Source: Pseudidiomarina atlantica (lineage in GTDB: Bacteria; Pseudomonadota; Gammaproteobacteria; Enterobacterales; Alteromonadaceae). From it: 64,000 nucleotides of DNA. The number at the start of each line of letters is the position of its first letter. The stretch's first letter is position 1. Where the stretch lies: the NCBI RefSeq assembly GCF_000753735.1, contig NZ_JPIN01000001.1:372001-436000 (forward strand), in the 5' to 3' direction. Below are positions 26,814 through 37,520 of the stretch, in pieces. The notes below the pieces were generated by a model, which worked only from the letters and a program-made list of their open reading frames with translations, was not told the origin of the DNA and ran no database searches. The translations under genes and the position numbers were made by a program.

Positions 26814-29777
26814 ATGAAAAAGCTAACTTTTATGAAGTCACCCGTTGCTGCCGCTGTATCCGTCGTACTCGCTGCTGGGTTCGCCCAGCCGCTTTACGCG
26901 CAAGAACAAGAGCCGCAACAACAAGAACAAGCTCAAGAAGAAACAGAAGTTATTGAAGTCAAAGGTATTCGTGGCAGTCTCGCCCGTTCTGCTGATTTTA
27001 AACGTAACAGCAGTGGCGTCGTCGACGCTATCAACGCGGAAGAGATGGGTAAGTTCCCTGACACCAACCTGGCTGAATCGTTACAACGGATTACCGGTGT
27101 ATCGGTCAGCCGGGTCAATGGTGAAGGTAGCCAAATCACCGTGCGTGGCTTTGGTCCAGACTTCAACTTGATCACCTTAAACGGGCGGCAAATGCCTGGT
27201 ACTGGTAATACCCGTTCATACAACCTAGAAAACCTCTCTTCAGAAGGCGTGAGTGCACTTGAAGTCTACAAGACAGCTCGCGCAGCCTTGCCAAGCGGCG
27301 GCTTGGGCGCAACGGTGAATATCGTCACTACGCGTCCACTGGCACGCTCTGGTGAAGCCTTCTCGATTATGGGTAAAGGCATGCACGACACCTCGGTGGA
27401 AAAAGGTGACGACGTTACTCCTGAAATCGCTGCGGTGTACAGCAACACTTTTGCCGACGATACGTTCGGTTTGGCGTTTTCGTTCTCGAATTACCGCCGT
27501 GATTTTCAAATCCAGCGCGCCAACATCCAAGGCTGGCAGGCGAACGTAGGCCTCCCGACGCTCGAAGAAGGTGAGTTTATCGATCCGCGTCCTATCGATG
27601 AAGAAGGTAACCGTGTCGGTAACCATTTCTTCCCGAAAGACATGAACTACGGCATCGAAGACTTGAGCCAAGAGCGTACCAACGGTCAGTTGACGCTCCA
27701 ATTTGCCCCAATTCGTGATTTGATGATTACTGCGGATTACACCGCTAGCCGCTCGCTGACCGGCCGTACTGCATTTGGCTGGGGGATCTGGAACGAGTTT
27801 GGCGGCAACATCAACGCGTATGAACTCGACGAGAATGGTACCGCAGTGTATGCCGATATTTCTGGCAACGACGGTTCATTCACCGCCGAAAAAGGCACCA
27901 CCGAAGTCAAAGCGCAATCAGTTGGCTTGAACATTACGTATGATGTGAACGACGACCTGCGCTTCTGGTTCGACGCCCACGATTCAAGCAATGAAACCGA
28001 CGATGGCGTTGACCCAGGAAGTAACTTCTTTGGCCAAGTCATTTTGGGCTCAGACCAGCTTGATTCGAAAATTTACGATTATCGTACTGGTGAAATTCCT
28101 CAGGTTCTGATCAACTGGGCGAATGGCACGAACGAACTCATGCCAAGTGAAATCGACTCGAACTTTAGTCAGTTCTTCCGTCGCCCTGGCGAGTCAACGG
28201 TTAAGCAGTATCAATTTAAATCGGACTGGTACAACAACGGTACCTTCAACGCGCCGCTAGTGAAGATTACTGCCGGTATCTCACGTACCGACCAAACGTT
28301 CGGTGGTTACGAGGCGTGGAGTGGTCTTGAAGGCGGTCCTGGCTTTAATCCTGCGTTCGCCTTTATTTTCCCGGACGGTATGTTTACCCGTAACAGCACT
28401 GGCGACTTTCTCGACGAATTTGTCGGTGGTGGTGCTGACTTACTCACCAACTATTACTACACCTATGATTTCGATGAAGCAGTTGCGCGTCAGCGTGCCT
28501 ACTTGACCGAAGCGTTAATGGGCGACGATGCCTACTTAGCTGACCCGTTCCGCAGTGGTATTGATAGCCAGTCCGGGGTTAACGAAGTGACTGATGCGGT
28601 GTTTATTCAATCGGATTGGGACTTTGATTTGTGGGGCTACTACTCACAGTTAAACGTGGGCGTGCGCTATGAGCAAACCGACGTGACCAGCACCACGCAG
28701 CAGCGTGTCGAGCAGCAAGTTAATTGGGTCAGCCCGTCTGAGTGGATCATGCAATACGAGCCTGCAGGCAGCCAGAACTTCCTAACTCTGACTGGTGAGC
28801 ACGACGTCGTGTTGCCAATGTTCGACCTAAAAGTTGAATTGACCCCTGACCTACTTGCCCGCTTCTCGTACGGCAAATCCATTACCCGTGCTCCTTTGGG
28901 TGCATTGGCCGGTGGGCGTTCGTTGAGTGGTAGTCCGAAACCAGGTTCACGTGTCGGCGGCCAAGGTAATACCAACCTGTTGCCGTTCGAATCCACTAAC
29001 TTTGACGTGTCGTTGGAATATTACTATGCGCCGGCAAGCTATGCGGCCATTGGTTACTTCCGTAAAGATGTGGACAACTTCATTCAAAACACCATCACGC
29101 AAATCACCATTGAAGGCTTGCGCGATATTTTTGAAGGGCCACGCTACAACGCAGCCATTGCCTCTCTAGAATCACGTGGTGAGCAGGCAACCAGTACCGC
29201 TATTTTTGAAGAAATGCTGGCACTGGGGTATGGCAACGAAGACGGCGTCATTGAGCCAAACGCAGATGACCCATTGATGGTGTGGAACATCACCCAACCA
29301 AGCAACACCGACAGCAAGAAAGTTGACGGCCTGGAAATGGCAGTGCAACACGTGTTCGGTGAATCTGGCTTTGGTTTGGGTGTGAATGCCACTATCGTTA
29401 ACGGTGATGTTGAATTTGATGTGGATAGTCTGACCCAACAAGCGCCGCTTACCGGCTTGAGTGATTCAGCTAACTTCCAAGCTTTCTACGAGAAAGACGG
29501 CTTGTCAGTGAAATTCACTTACGCTTGGCGTGACAGCTACTTGATCGGTGTCGGTCAAGCGCAAGGTTCAGCCGATGCTCCCCCACAGTTTGCCCGTGAA
29601 TACGGCCAATGGGACATGAGCGTCAACTATGACATCACTGACCGTTTTACTGTCTTCTTCGAAGGTATCAACCTGAACAACGAGACAGAACAAGGATACG
29701 GACGTTACGAAGAACAGTTCCTCTTCGCACGTCAGTATGGTCCGCGTTACTCACTAGGCGCTCGCTATAGCTTCTAG
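26814..29777 (+). CDS. TonB-dependent receptor (TonB-Xanth-Caul type), probably for beta-glucan oligomers
   Basis: Outer-membrane active transporter energised by TonB. The 987 residues begin with a signal peptide (ending near QPLYA), a Glu/Gln-rich linker and a TonB-box-like stretch (ETEVIEVKGIRGSLARS). The plug domain carries GKFPDTNLAESLQRITGVSV and ITVRGFGPDFNLITLNGRQMP, the signature of the TonB-Xanth-Caul group that often imports carbohydrates. The beta barrel ends in RYSLGARYSF with a terminal Phe. It lies 28 bases after GH16, so the substrate is most likely laminarin oligosaccharides. Confidence 0.9.
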   Translation: MKKLTFMKSPVAAAVSVVLAAGFAQPLYAQEQEPQQQEQAQEETEVIEVKGIRGSLARSADFKRNSSGVVDAINAEEMGKFPDTNLAESLQRITGVSVSRVNGEGSQITVRGFGPDFNLITLNGRQMPGTGNTRSYNLENLSSEGVSALEVYKTARAALPSGGLGATVNIVTTRPLARSGEAFSIMGKGMHDTSVEKGDDVTPEIAAVYSNTFADDTFGLAFSFSNYRRDFQIQRANIQGWQANVGLPTLEEGEFIDPRPIDEEGNRVGNHFFPKDMNYGIEDLSQERTNGQLTLQFAPIRDLMITADYTASRSLTGRTAFGWGIWNEFGGNINAYELDENGTAVYADISGNDGSFTAEKGTTEVKAQSVGLNITYDVNDDLRFWFDAHDSSNETDDGVDPGSNFFGQVILGSDQLDSKIYDYRTGEIPQVLINWANGTNELMPSEIDSNFSQFFRRPGESTVKQYQFKSDWYNNGTFNAPLVKITAGISRTDQTFGGYEAWSGLEGGPGFNPAFAFIFPDGMFTRNSTGDFLDEFVGGGADLLTNYYYTYDFDEAVARQRAYLTEALMGDDAYLADPFRSGIDSQSGVNEVTDAVFIQSDWDFDLWGYYSQLNVGVRYEQTDVTSTTQQRVEQQVNWVSPSEWIMQYEPAGSQNFLTLTGEHDVVLPMFDLKVELTPDLLARFSYGKSITRAPLGALAGGRSLSGSPKPGSRVGGQGNTNLLPFESTNFDVSLEYYYAPASYAAIGYFRKDVDNFIQNTITQITIEGLRDIFEGPRYNAAIASLESRGEQATSTAIFEEMLALGYGNEDGVIEPNADDPLMVWNITQPSNTDSKKVDGLEMAVQHVFGESGFGLGVNATIVNGDVEFDVDSLTQQAPLTGLSDSANFQAFYEKDGLSVKFTYAWRDSYLIGVGQAQGSADAPPQFAREYGQWDMSVNYDITDRFTVFFEGINLNNETEQGYGRYEEQFLFARQYGPRYSLGARYSF

Positions 29778-29836
29778 TGGGTGCTTGGACACCTAGGGGC
29801 GAGCAAACCCCGCAACAAAAAAGTCAAAAAGGAACT

Positions 29837-29865
29837 AAAAAGGCCCGCAATTTGCGGGCCTTTTT
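29837..29865. terminator. Bidirectional terminator between TBDR and GH3
   Basis: Stem AGGCCCGCAA/TTTGCGGGCCT lies within A- and T-rich flanks (AAAA before, TTTTT after) about 60 bases past the TBDR stop and 34 bases before the convergent GH3 stop. Confidence 0.9.
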
Positions 29866-29898
29866 CTTTGGGTAATTGATGCGTAATAGGCGCTAGCT

Positions 29899-32433
29899 CT
29901 ACTGCAAGCAAATCGCCTCAGCATCGCTGTCTGCTACCAAACGTACATCGTTAAAGCTAAAGCTCCACTCAGCCGCGGTACGCACGCCAAAGACGCTCGC
30001 TACTGCGCCCAAGTCCAAGCCCGCTTGCTGCAAACATTGCACGTTAAAGCTCAGGGTCTGCCAGCTATTATCGGCCACTGCTTGTAATTGTTCGCTGATG
30101 TTGGCATCCACACCACAATCAGCGCCACAGGAAAGCCACAAGGCGACATCTTCTGGTACCTCACCATCGAGCTTAACGGTGACCTGTAACGCCGCGTTAG
30201 CGTCGCTGTAGGCGCGCAAATCACGTGGGAATGGCGTGACAAACTGAAAGCTCGCCGTGTCTCCCCCGCCAAACTGAATACGCCGCGCATCTTCTTGTAC
30301 TTGATCATCAAAAGTACGCGCGGTTAATGTGCCAACACTTTGCACACTACTTTCCATGATTTGCTTTTGTTCACCACTTTGTAACTCGAGCAGCCATGGC
30401 GCTTGAGGCGCGCGGTCAAAAATGGCCAAATCAGCAGTTTCAACGGTGGCTTCATAGGTCTCTGGCAAAGCATCGCTGAGCGTAGTTGCATCCCCATAAC
30501 TCAAACCAAAACCGACCGGTAATAACGGCGGGTTTTGCGCGTCAATTAACATGCGGTTAGCTTGGTTTGGGTCGGCTGGCCACGAGAATGGCAAACGCCC
30601 TACAAAGTCATATTGCACCGCACCATTGGCGTCACGCAAAATCACATCGGCAACGCCCTCACCTTCACTACCGGGTAACCAGACCGCGACAAAGGCGTCG
30701 GAGGCGTTAAGCTCTGGATTCACCCACATCGGGCGACCACTAATAAATAAAGTCACCACCGGCACGCCAGCAGCTTTTAAACGGCGCAATAGCTCTAGGT
30801 CAGTGGCATTACCGCGTTGATAGTCGAGATTATCGATATCACCGTTACCTTCGGCGTAAGGTTGCTCACCAAAGACCACTACCGCGACATCGGGCTGCTC
30901 AGTAAAACTACCATCGACGGACAACACGGCTTCACCACCAGCGGCAGCGACTTGCTTGGCGATGCCTTGATAGATCGAGGTGCCACCTGGAAAGTCGTCA
31001 TTGGTGTTACCAGTGCCCTGCCAGCTAATAGTCCAACCGCCTGATTGCTGGCCAATATTATCAGCACCACTGCCAGCGACCAAAATGCGTTGCTTAGGGT
31101 CAAGTGGCAGTAGCTGATCGTGGTTTTTCAATAGCACTAATGACTGACGCACTGCTTCACGTGCCACCGCACGGTGCTCCGCAGAGCCAATAAGTTCAGT
31201 GCGACCGGCGAGCGGTCGTTGTGCCGGGCTCGCTTTATCGAATAAACCAGCACGCATTTTAACGCGCAGGATACGACGTACCGCATCATCCACTCGACTT
31301 TCCGCAATCACACCATCGCGCACTTGCTGAATCAAGTTTTCGTACAATGGCTTCCATGCTGCGGTCGGCACCATATACATATCGAGTCCAGCGTTCGCTG
31401 CTTGCGGACAATTGTCGTTGCGACAACCGTCGATTTGGCCATGACCATTCCAGTCACCAACCACAAAACCATCAAAACCCATTTGCTGTTTCAAGACATC
31501 GGTCAACAAGTAGTCATGACCATGGATTTTGACGCCGTTCCAGCTGTTAAAACTGGCCATTACGGTTTGTGCGCCGGCATTCAAGCCGCCGACATAACCT
31601 TGTGCATGCAGTTCATACAGCGTCTGTTCATCGATTTCGGCGTTGCCTTGATCGATGCCATCCGTGGTGGCACCGTCACCGACAAAGTGCTTAACCGTGC
31701 TAATCACTCGCTGTTCTGACAAAAAGTCTTTACCAACGGTGCCTTGCAACCCTCGTACGATAGAAGCTGAGTAGGCTTTAATAATGTCAGGATCTTCAGA
31801 ATAACTTTCGTAGGTGCGGCCCCAGCGCAAGTTTTGCGCGTTTGCTACGGTCGGAGCAAATACCCAATCGATACCAGTGACCATGACTTCGCGCGCGGTC
31901 ACCGTGGCAATATCTTCAATCAAATCCGGATTATTGGCGGCGCCTAGGCCAATGTTGTGCGGGACAATAGTCGCGCCAATCACGTTGTTATGCCCGTGTA
32001 CCGCATCCGTACCCCACATGGTCGGAATATTAATACCATCAAGGCTGTCGTCGACCGATGCTTGATACATGTCTTCCGCCAGCTGGATCCAGTCTTGCGG
32101 CGTGGCGTATTTATCATCGTTCGGGAAAGCACCGCCGCCATTTAAGTACGACCCAAAACCGTAACGACGCATGTCTTCAACAGTGATGTCGCGAATTTCT
32201 GGCTGAATCATCTGAGCGATTTTTTGTTCAAGGGTCATTTGCGCCAACATATCCGTAATGCGCTGCTCCATTTCCGCATTTTTGTCGACCGGCGATTGAA
32301 TCGCCGGCCATAACGGCTGTGCTTGCTGGCCATCGTTAGCGGCTGTTTCTGGCGCCTCGCTGCAACCTGCTAAGGTGATTAATACTGCAGTTGCAATGGC
32401 ACTTTTACGCCAATGAATTGTTTGCAAAACCAT
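29899..32433 (-). CDS. GH3 beta-glucosidase / exo-beta-glucanase lipoprotein (ExoP-like)
   Basis: Exo-acting beta-glucan hydrolase of 844 residues. The signal peptide ends in lipobox TLAGC (Cys24), so it is membrane-anchored in the periplasm or on the surface. The N-terminal TIM barrel carries KHFVGDG, the nucleophile Asp327 in FVVGDWNGHG and the GTDAVHGHNN substrate region. A C-terminal alpha/beta sandwich follows. The last 170 residues form an extra domain of the ExoP C type (galactose-binding-like). It follows the GluP-type transporter by 2 bases as one minus-strand operon. Confidence 0.9.
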   Translation of the reverse strand: MVLQTIHWRKSAIATAVLITLAGCSEAPETAANDGQQAQPLWPAIQSPVDKNAEMEQRITDMLAQMTLEQKIAQMIQPEIRDITVEDMRRYGFGSYLNGGGAFPNDDKYATPQDWIQLAEDMYQASVDDSLDGINIPTMWGTDAVHGHNNVIGATIVPHNIGLGAANNPDLIEDIATVTAREVMVTGIDWVFAPTVANAQNLRWGRTYESYSEDPDIIKAYSASIVRGLQGTVGKDFLSEQRVISTVKHFVGDGATTDGIDQGNAEIDEQTLYELHAQGYVGGLNAGAQTVMASFNSWNGVKIHGHDYLLTDVLKQQMGFDGFVVGDWNGHGQIDGCRNDNCPQAANAGLDMYMVPTAAWKPLYENLIQQVRDGVIAESRVDDAVRRILRVKMRAGLFDKASPAQRPLAGRTELIGSAEHRAVAREAVRQSLVLLKNHDQLLPLDPKQRILVAGSGADNIGQQSGGWTISWQGTGNTNDDFPGGTSIYQGIAKQVAAAGGEAVLSVDGSFTEQPDVAVVVFGEQPYAEGNGDIDNLDYQRGNATDLELLRRLKAAGVPVVTLFISGRPMWVNPELNASDAFVAVWLPGSEGEGVADVILRDANGAVQYDFVGRLPFSWPADPNQANRMLIDAQNPPLLPVGFGLSYGDATTLSDALPETYEATVETADLAIFDRAPQAPWLLELQSGEQKQIMESSVQSVGTLTARTFDDQVQEDARRIQFGGGDTASFQFVTPFPRDLRAYSDANAALQVTVKLDGEVPEDVALWLSCGADCGVDANISEQLQAVADNSWQTLSFNVQCLQQAGLDLGAVASVFGVRTAAEWSFSFNDVRLVADSDAEAICLQ

Positions 32434-32435
32434 GA

Positions 32436-33668
32436 TTACGCCGCCTCCTGCACTGCTTTAAACGGACGTGGAACGTAACCACGAAGACCATAAAAGGCGA
32501 TGTACACGTAACAGGCCAATGGAATAATAAACGACATTTGGATGCCCACACGATCCGCTAAGAAACCTTGTGCCAGCGGCACAATCGCACCACCGACAAT
32601 CGCTAAACATAAGATGCCTGAGCCTTGTCCACGGCTGTGTTTCAGATTCTGTAGTGCCAAACTAAAGATGGTTGGGAACATAATCGAGTTACACAAACCG
32701 ACAAACAGCAATGCCCACATGGCTAAAGTGCCGGAAGTCGTCATCGTCGTCGCAAGTAACAGCACTGCGGCAATGGCATTGAACGCCAACACGCAATTAC
32801 CAGAGATTTTCTGCATGATGGCTGCGCCCAAGAAGCGCCCCACCATTGCACCACCGAAGTACCAGGAGATGAAGTGGGCTGCTTTTGACGTGCTCATGTC
32901 ACCAATTTCCGGTTGGGCAATATACATGGCTAGGAAACTACCGATACCCACTTCAGCACCGACATAAACGAAAATGCCAATAGCCCCCAACACTAAGTGG
33001 CGCTGTTTCCATGCCGAGCCCTCAGTTGGAAGTATCTCTGCGGCATCCACTCGACCCATGTCTGGTAATTTTAAGCGCATGAAAATAACTGCTATCAATA
33101 CCAGTGCGCCAGCTAAGATAAAGTACGGTAGGCTGACGGTGTCTTTGCTAACGCCAGTAACTTCAGGGTCTGCAACGCCGCCGAAAATCAACCACGCACC
33201 GAAGAACGGCGCTACCGTTGTCCCCAATGAGTTGAATGCTTGGGTCCAAGTGAGGCGGCTAGATGAGGTTTCCGGATCGCCAAGCACGGTGACGTAAGGA
33301 TTCGCTGCCACTTGCAAAATGGTGATACCTGACGCCAGTACAAAGAGTGCCAGCAAGAATAAACCGTAGATTTCGGCTTGCGCGGCTGGGTAAAACAGCA
33401 CACAACCCGCACCAGCAATCATTAAGCCAGTGACAATCCCCATCTTGTAACCAATCTTACCAATTAATAAGCCAGCCGGAATCGACACGATAAAGTACGC
33501 GCCAAAGAAGCAGAACTGAATCAGCATCGATTGGGCGTAGTTCAAATCGAACAGCAAGCGCAGGTACGGGATCAAAATATCGTTAAGGCAAGTAATAAAG
33601 CCCCACATAAAGAAAAGTGTGGTCAACGCAGTCAGCGCGAACCGATAGTTGTTGTTCTGCTCGGTCAT
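32436..33668 (-). CDS. Sugar:proton symporter, FucP/GluP-type MFS
   Basis: Inner-membrane MFS permease of the FHS family that includes L-fucose and glucose/galactose transporters. The open frame extends to 33770, but the ATG at 33666-33668 ([24 protein letters not shown]) gives a normal 410 residues and has GAGG upstream. About 12 helices are visible; the conserved QFCFFGAYF and NPYVTVLG motifs match glucose/galactose types. First gene of the operon with GH3. It shares the divergent region with GH1, where a LacI-type palindrome sits. The likely substrate is glucose or a short gluco-oligosaccharide. Confidence 0.87.
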   Translation of the reverse strand: MTEQNNNYRFALTALTTLFFMWGFITCLNDILIPYLRLLFDLNYAQSMLIQFCFFGAYFIVSIPAGLLIGKIGYKMGIVTGLMIAGAGCVLFYPAAQAEIYGLFLLALFVLASGITILQVAANPYVTVLGDPETSSSRLTWTQAFNSLGTTVAPFFGAWLIFGGVADPEVTGVSKDTVSLPYFILAGALVLIAVIFMRLKLPDMGRVDAAEILPTEGSAWKQRHLVLGAIGIFVYVGAEVGIGSFLAMYIAQPEIGDMSTSKAAHFISWYFGGAMVGRFLGAAIMQKISGNCVLAFNAIAAVLLLATTMTTSGTLAMWALLFVGLCNSIMFPTIFSLALQNLKHSRGQGSGILCLAIVGGAIVPLAQGFLADRVGIQMSFIIPLACYVYIAFYGLRGYVPRPFKAVQEAA

Positions 33669-33720
33669 GGAAACCTCAATCGTTATAATTTTTTGACCTT
33701 GGGTCAGTTTATAGCCTATG

Positions 33721-33736
33721 ATGAAAGCGCTTTCAT
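33721..33736. promoter_or_regulatory. LacI-type operator between transporter and GH1 genes
   Basis: ATGAAAGCGCTTTCAT is a perfect 16-base palindrome in the 95-base divergent gap, with the same core as 24074-24093. One site could control both directions. Confidence 0.8.
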
Positions 33737-33763
33737 TTATAGCATATTGGCACGGGATCGCAA

Positions 33764-35149
33764 ATGACAAAAATTACTTTACCGCCCCATTCGAAGCTGC
33801 TCACTCCGGAATTTACCTTCGGTGTCGCTACCTCTTCGTTCCAAATCGAAGGAGCAGCCGATCAGCGTGAAGCAAGTATTTGGGACACCTTTTGCGCTCA
33901 ACCTGGCCGTATCAAAGACGCTTCTAACGGACTGGTCAGCTGTGAACATATCAAACACTGGCGCGAAGATTTAGCACTCATTAGTGATTTAGGTGTTGAT
34001 GCCTACCGCTTCTCAATTGCATGGGGCCGTGTCATTAATGCCGATGGTTCGGTAAATAAGCAGGGCTTACAATTCTACATCGACCTAGTTGACGGCTTGT
34101 TAGCAAATGGCATTGCGCCGCACGTCACGCTTTATCATTGGGATCTGCCACAGTATCTCGAAGATCAAGGTGGTTGGTTGAGTCGCGACACTGTTGCTCG
34201 TTTTGCTCAATACGCCGAGGTCATTGGCCAAGCACTAGGTAATAAAGTTGCCGCATATGCCACTATTAATGAGCCATTCTGTAGTGCCTATTTAAGTTAC
34301 GAGGCTGGCATTCACGCACCGGGGCATAAGAACCGCAAAGAAGGTCGCCAAGCAGCGCATCATTTATTACTCGCGCACGGGGCGGCAATTCAAGTGTTAC
34401 GTAAACATGCGCCAAAAGCTGAACACGGGATTGTATTAAACTTTAGTCCCTGCCACGCGTTTAGCGATGCTCCAGCCGACCGAGCCGCAGCCGAACTGGC
34501 CCATGCATATCATAATCTCTGGTATCTACAACCCTTGTTAAAAGGCAGCTATCCAGACCTGACCCATGTATTAAAAGCCGATGAACTCCCCGACATTCAC
34601 CCTGGCGATATGCAAATCATTGCCCAGCCACTCGATTTCTTAGGCGTGAACTATTATACCCGTACCGTGTTTCGTGCCAAAAACGGTTGGTTCTCCGATG
34701 TGCCACCGACTGAGCCGCCATTGACTACCATGGGCTGGGAGATCTATCCGCAAGGTTTAACTGAAGTGCTGACCCAGCTAAAACACCAAATGCAGGGCTT
34801 GCCGCCGATTTACATCACAGAAAATGGTGCTGCCTTCCCTGACGTTATCGACCACAGTGCTGACCACAACGGTGGAGAAATTACAGTTCACGATCCGGCG
34901 CGTATCGATTACTATCAGAAGCATTTGTTGGCAGTTGACGACTGTATCAAAGCAGGACTCGATATGCGCGGCTATTTTGCCTGGAGTCTCCTCGATAACT
35001 TTGAATGGGCAGAAGGCTACAGTAAGCGCTTCGGTATCGTGTACGTCGATTACACCACGCAACAACGTATTCCCAAGGCTAGCGCCCTCGCCTTACGCGA
35101 TTTTTGGCGCGCCCGTAAAGCACAGTGGCAGGTTGCGGAGGCACTATGA
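33764..35149 (+). CDS. GH1 beta-glucosidase
   Basis: Cytosolic retaining beta-glucosidase of 461 residues without a signal peptide. It has the N-terminal [15 protein letters not shown] signature, the acid/base Glu170 in TINEPF, the nucleophile Glu353 in ITENGA, and [21 protein letters not shown] near the end. It should hydrolyse imported laminaribiose, gentiobiose or cellobiose to glucose for the glucokinase. Its stop overlaps the next start (ATGA), giving a coupled GH1-symporter-LacI operon. Confidence 0.93.
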   Translation: MTKITLPPHSKLLTPEFTFGVATSSFQIEGAADQREASIWDTFCAQPGRIKDASNGLVSCEHIKHWREDLALISDLGVDAYRFSIAWGRVINADGSVNKQGLQFYIDLVDGLLANGIAPHVTLYHWDLPQYLEDQGGWLSRDTVARFAQYAEVIGQALGNKVAAYATINEPFCSAYLSYEAGIHAPGHKNRKEGRQAAHHLLLAHGAAIQVLRKHAPKAEHGIVLNFSPCHAFSDAPADRAAAELAHAYHNLWYLQPLLKGSYPDLTHVLKADELPDIHPGDMQIIAQPLDFLGVNYYTRTVFRAKNGWFSDVPPTEPPLTTMGWEIYPQGLTEVLTQLKHQMQGLPPIYITENGAAFPDVIDHSADHNGGEITVHDPARIDYYQKHLLAVDDCIKAGLDMRGYFAWSLLDNFEWAEGYSKRFGIVYVDYTTQQRIPKASALALRDFWRARKAQWQVAEAL

Positions 35150-36486
35150 CAGGTTGGCAGCAAGTAAGTCGGCGCGAGAAAATCGCGTACGGCCTAGGTG
35201 ATACCGCCAGTAACCTGATCTTCCAAACCGTGATGCTATTTTTAGCATTCTTCTATACCGATATTTTCGGTATCTCGGCCGCCACTGTCGGCACTATGTT
35301 CCTTGTTGTTCGTCTGATTGATGCCGTTACCGATCCGCTGATGGGCCTGTTGGCCGACAAGACCCGCACCAGATTTGGTTCATTTCGTCCCTATTTACTA
35401 TGGTTGGTGATTCCCTTTGCAGTATGCAGTATTTTGGCATTCACCACGCCTGATTTAGCTGAGAGCGGCAAAGTCATTTGGGCGTATGCGACCTACACCC
35501 TCCTTATGCTCGCCTATACCGCTATCAACATTCCCTATTCGGCACTCGGCGGCGCACTGACCAAAGATCCAGATGACCGCGTATCGATTCAGTCTTATCG
35601 TTTCGTTTTCGGTATGCTCGGTGGCCTCATTGTCAGCCTACTCACCTTGCCGTTGGTGGACTATTTTGGTCAAGGTGACCGAGCCTTAGGTTACCAACTC
35701 ACCATCGGTGCCATGAGTGTCTTTGGCGTGGTGCTGTTCTTACTCTGCTTTGCCGGGACGCGCGAACGCGTGCAGCCACCTACTGACCAACAACTTAATA
35801 TTCGTACCGGCATGCGCAGCCTCTGGCAAAACTCAGCCATGCGTACTCTGGCCGCGGTCGCAGTATTTGTGCTGATTGGTATTGCCATCAAAAACACCTT
35901 GGCGATTTATTACGTCAAATACTTTCTGCTGCGCGAAGATCTCATTACTGAGTTTGTTTCCCTGGGCATGGTCGGCAATATTCTTGGTTGTGCCGTGGCC
36001 AATCGTGTTACCCGACATATCGACAAAGTTACCGCTTATAAAGCCTTACACTTGATTGCCGCAGTGCTCTCTGCTGCCGCTTTCTTTATTGCGCCTGAGC
36101 AACTCTTGCTGGCCTTTGCCTTGTACTTTTTGTGGAGCTTTTTCTTACAAATGGCAACACCTATGCTGTGGGCCAAAATTGCTGACGTGGTTGATTATGG
36201 TCAGCAGCAAACTGGAATTCGCGCCAATGGCTTGGTGTATGCGTCGGTGGTGTTTTTTATCAAAATAGGCATTGCCCTTGGTGGTGCCATTGCCGGTTGG
36301 TGGCTCGCGTTTTATGGCTATCAAGCCGACCAAGTGCAAAGCGCGCACACCCAATACGGGATCTTGCTGGCGTTTACCCTGTTACCTGCAGTTGCGTCAA
36401 TTGTTGTCGCGTGGCTGATGCGCGGGTACACTCTTAGTCAAACACGCGTGGTGGCAATCGCCCGCGAGCTGACGGAAAAAGCATAA
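35146..36486 (+). CDS. GPH-family (MelB-like) glycoside:cation symporter
   Basis: Inner-membrane carrier of 446 residues and about 12 helices, in the glycoside-pentoside-hexuronide family. The N terminus reads EKIAYGLGDTASNLIFQTVMLF, with the cation-site motif RLIDAVTDPLMGLLADKTRTRFGSFRPYLL, both characteristic. The ATG at 35146 overlaps the GH1 stop (ATGA) and replaces a longer frame from 35125. Being coupled to a cytosolic beta-glucosidase, it probably imports beta-linked glucose disaccharides. Confidence 0.88.
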   Translation: MTGWQQVSRREKIAYGLGDTASNLIFQTVMLFLAFFYTDIFGISAATVGTMFLVVRLIDAVTDPLMGLLADKTRTRFGSFRPYLLWLVIPFAVCSILAFTTPDLAESGKVIWAYATYTLLMLAYTAINIPYSALGGALTKDPDDRVSIQSYRFVFGMLGGLIVSLLTLPLVDYFGQGDRALGYQLTIGAMSVFGVVLFLLCFAGTRERVQPPTDQQLNIRTGMRSLWQNSAMRTLAAVAVFVLIGIAIKNTLAIYYVKYFLLREDLITEFVSLGMVGNILGCAVANRVTRHIDKVTAYKALHLIAAVLSAAAFFIAPEQLLLAFALYFLWSFFLQMATPMLWAKIADVVDYGQQQTGIRANGLVYASVVFFIKIGIALGGAIAGWWLAFYGYQADQVQSAHTQYGILLAFTLLPAVASIVVAWLMRGYTLSQTRVVAIARELTEKA

Positions 36487-36493
36487 TAACAAC

Positions 36494-37495
36494 ATGGCAA
36501 CTATCTACGAAGTCTCGAAACTAGCAGGCGTTTCGCTCGCCACAGTCTCCCGCGTTATCAATAAAACGGCGCCAGTGCGTGAGGCTACGCGCGAAAAAGT
36601 CGAAGCCGCGATGAAAGAGCTCGGCTACCGCCCCAATTCAGTTGCCCAATCACTCGCCTCGAATCGTTCGAACAGCATTGGTATTCTGGTGCCAGAGCTC
36701 GGTGGTCCGTTTTACGCCGAATTACTAAGTCGTATCGAAAACGAGTTTCGCCGGGTCGGAAAGCACGTCATCATCGCCGCCGGTCACAGTGACGAAGAAC
36801 TCGAACGCGAGAGTATTGAGTTTTTGCGCAGCCGTAATTGCGATGCGCTGATTCTGCACGTTGAAGCAGTCAGCGACGATTACCTGCGTGGACTCGCCGA
36901 TGCCGGTTGTGCGTTCGTACTGATGAACCGCTTAGTCGAACAGTTAGCCGATCGCTGCATTAATCTTGACAATTTGCTGGGTGGCTACCTTGCCACCAAG
37001 CATTTATTAGAACTAGGCCATCGTGCCATTGCCTATGTTTCAGGTCCGATGTGGAAACGCGATGCACAAGAGCGCTATCAAGGGCATCAACGCGCCCTGC
37101 AAGAGTTTGGCGTGCCCTTTGACTCGAACTTAGTGTTTGAGGGCGATTATCAGGAGACCGGCGGGGTCAAAGCACTGCAGTATTTCCGCAGCCTCGACAA
37201 GCCCTTTACCGCCCTCGTGTGTGCCAACGATGAAATGGCCTCAGGCGCCATCACAACTGCCCACGATTTGGGTATGGATTTGCCCAGCCAACTGTCCGTG
37301 GTTGGTTTCGATAACGTCAACTTCGCCCATTACACTTATCCGAAGTTGACCACTATCGATTATCCACTCGGTGAAATTGGCCACATGGCCGCGCAATGGG
37401 TACTGAAAAACGTTTATCAACAACCGATTAAGGACATTCGTGCGGTGTTTGCGCCACAACTAGTGATACGCGACTCGACTTACAGAATCAATTAA
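36494..37495 (+). CDS. LacI-family repressor of the glucan locus
   Basis: A 333-residue LacI/GalR regulator. The N-terminal helix-turn-helix reads TIYEVSKLAGVSLATVSRVIN, followed by the hinge helix (GYRPNSVAQSLAS) and a periplasmic-binding-protein-like effector domain. It is the last gene of the GH1 operon. The two perfect palindromes with a central CG in this locus are the obvious operators, giving a three-promoter regulon (GH16-TBDR, GluP-GH3, GH1-GPH-LacI). The inducer is probably a beta-glucoside or glucose. Confidence 0.9.
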   Translation: MATIYEVSKLAGVSLATVSRVINKTAPVREATREKVEAAMKELGYRPNSVAQSLASNRSNSIGILVPELGGPFYAELLSRIENEFRRVGKHVIIAAGHSDEELERESIEFLRSRNCDALILHVEAVSDDYLRGLADAGCAFVLMNRLVEQLADRCINLDNLLGGYLATKHLLELGHRAIAYVSGPMWKRDAQERYQGHQRALQEFGVPFDSNLVFEGDYQETGGVKALQYFRSLDKPFTALVCANDEMASGAITTAHDLGMDLPSQLSVVGFDNVNFAHYTYPKLTTIDYPLGEIGHMAAQWVLKNVYQQPIKDIRAVFAPQLVIRDSTYRIN

Positions 37496-37520
37496 ACGTC
37501 AACAACAAGGAATCATAAAA

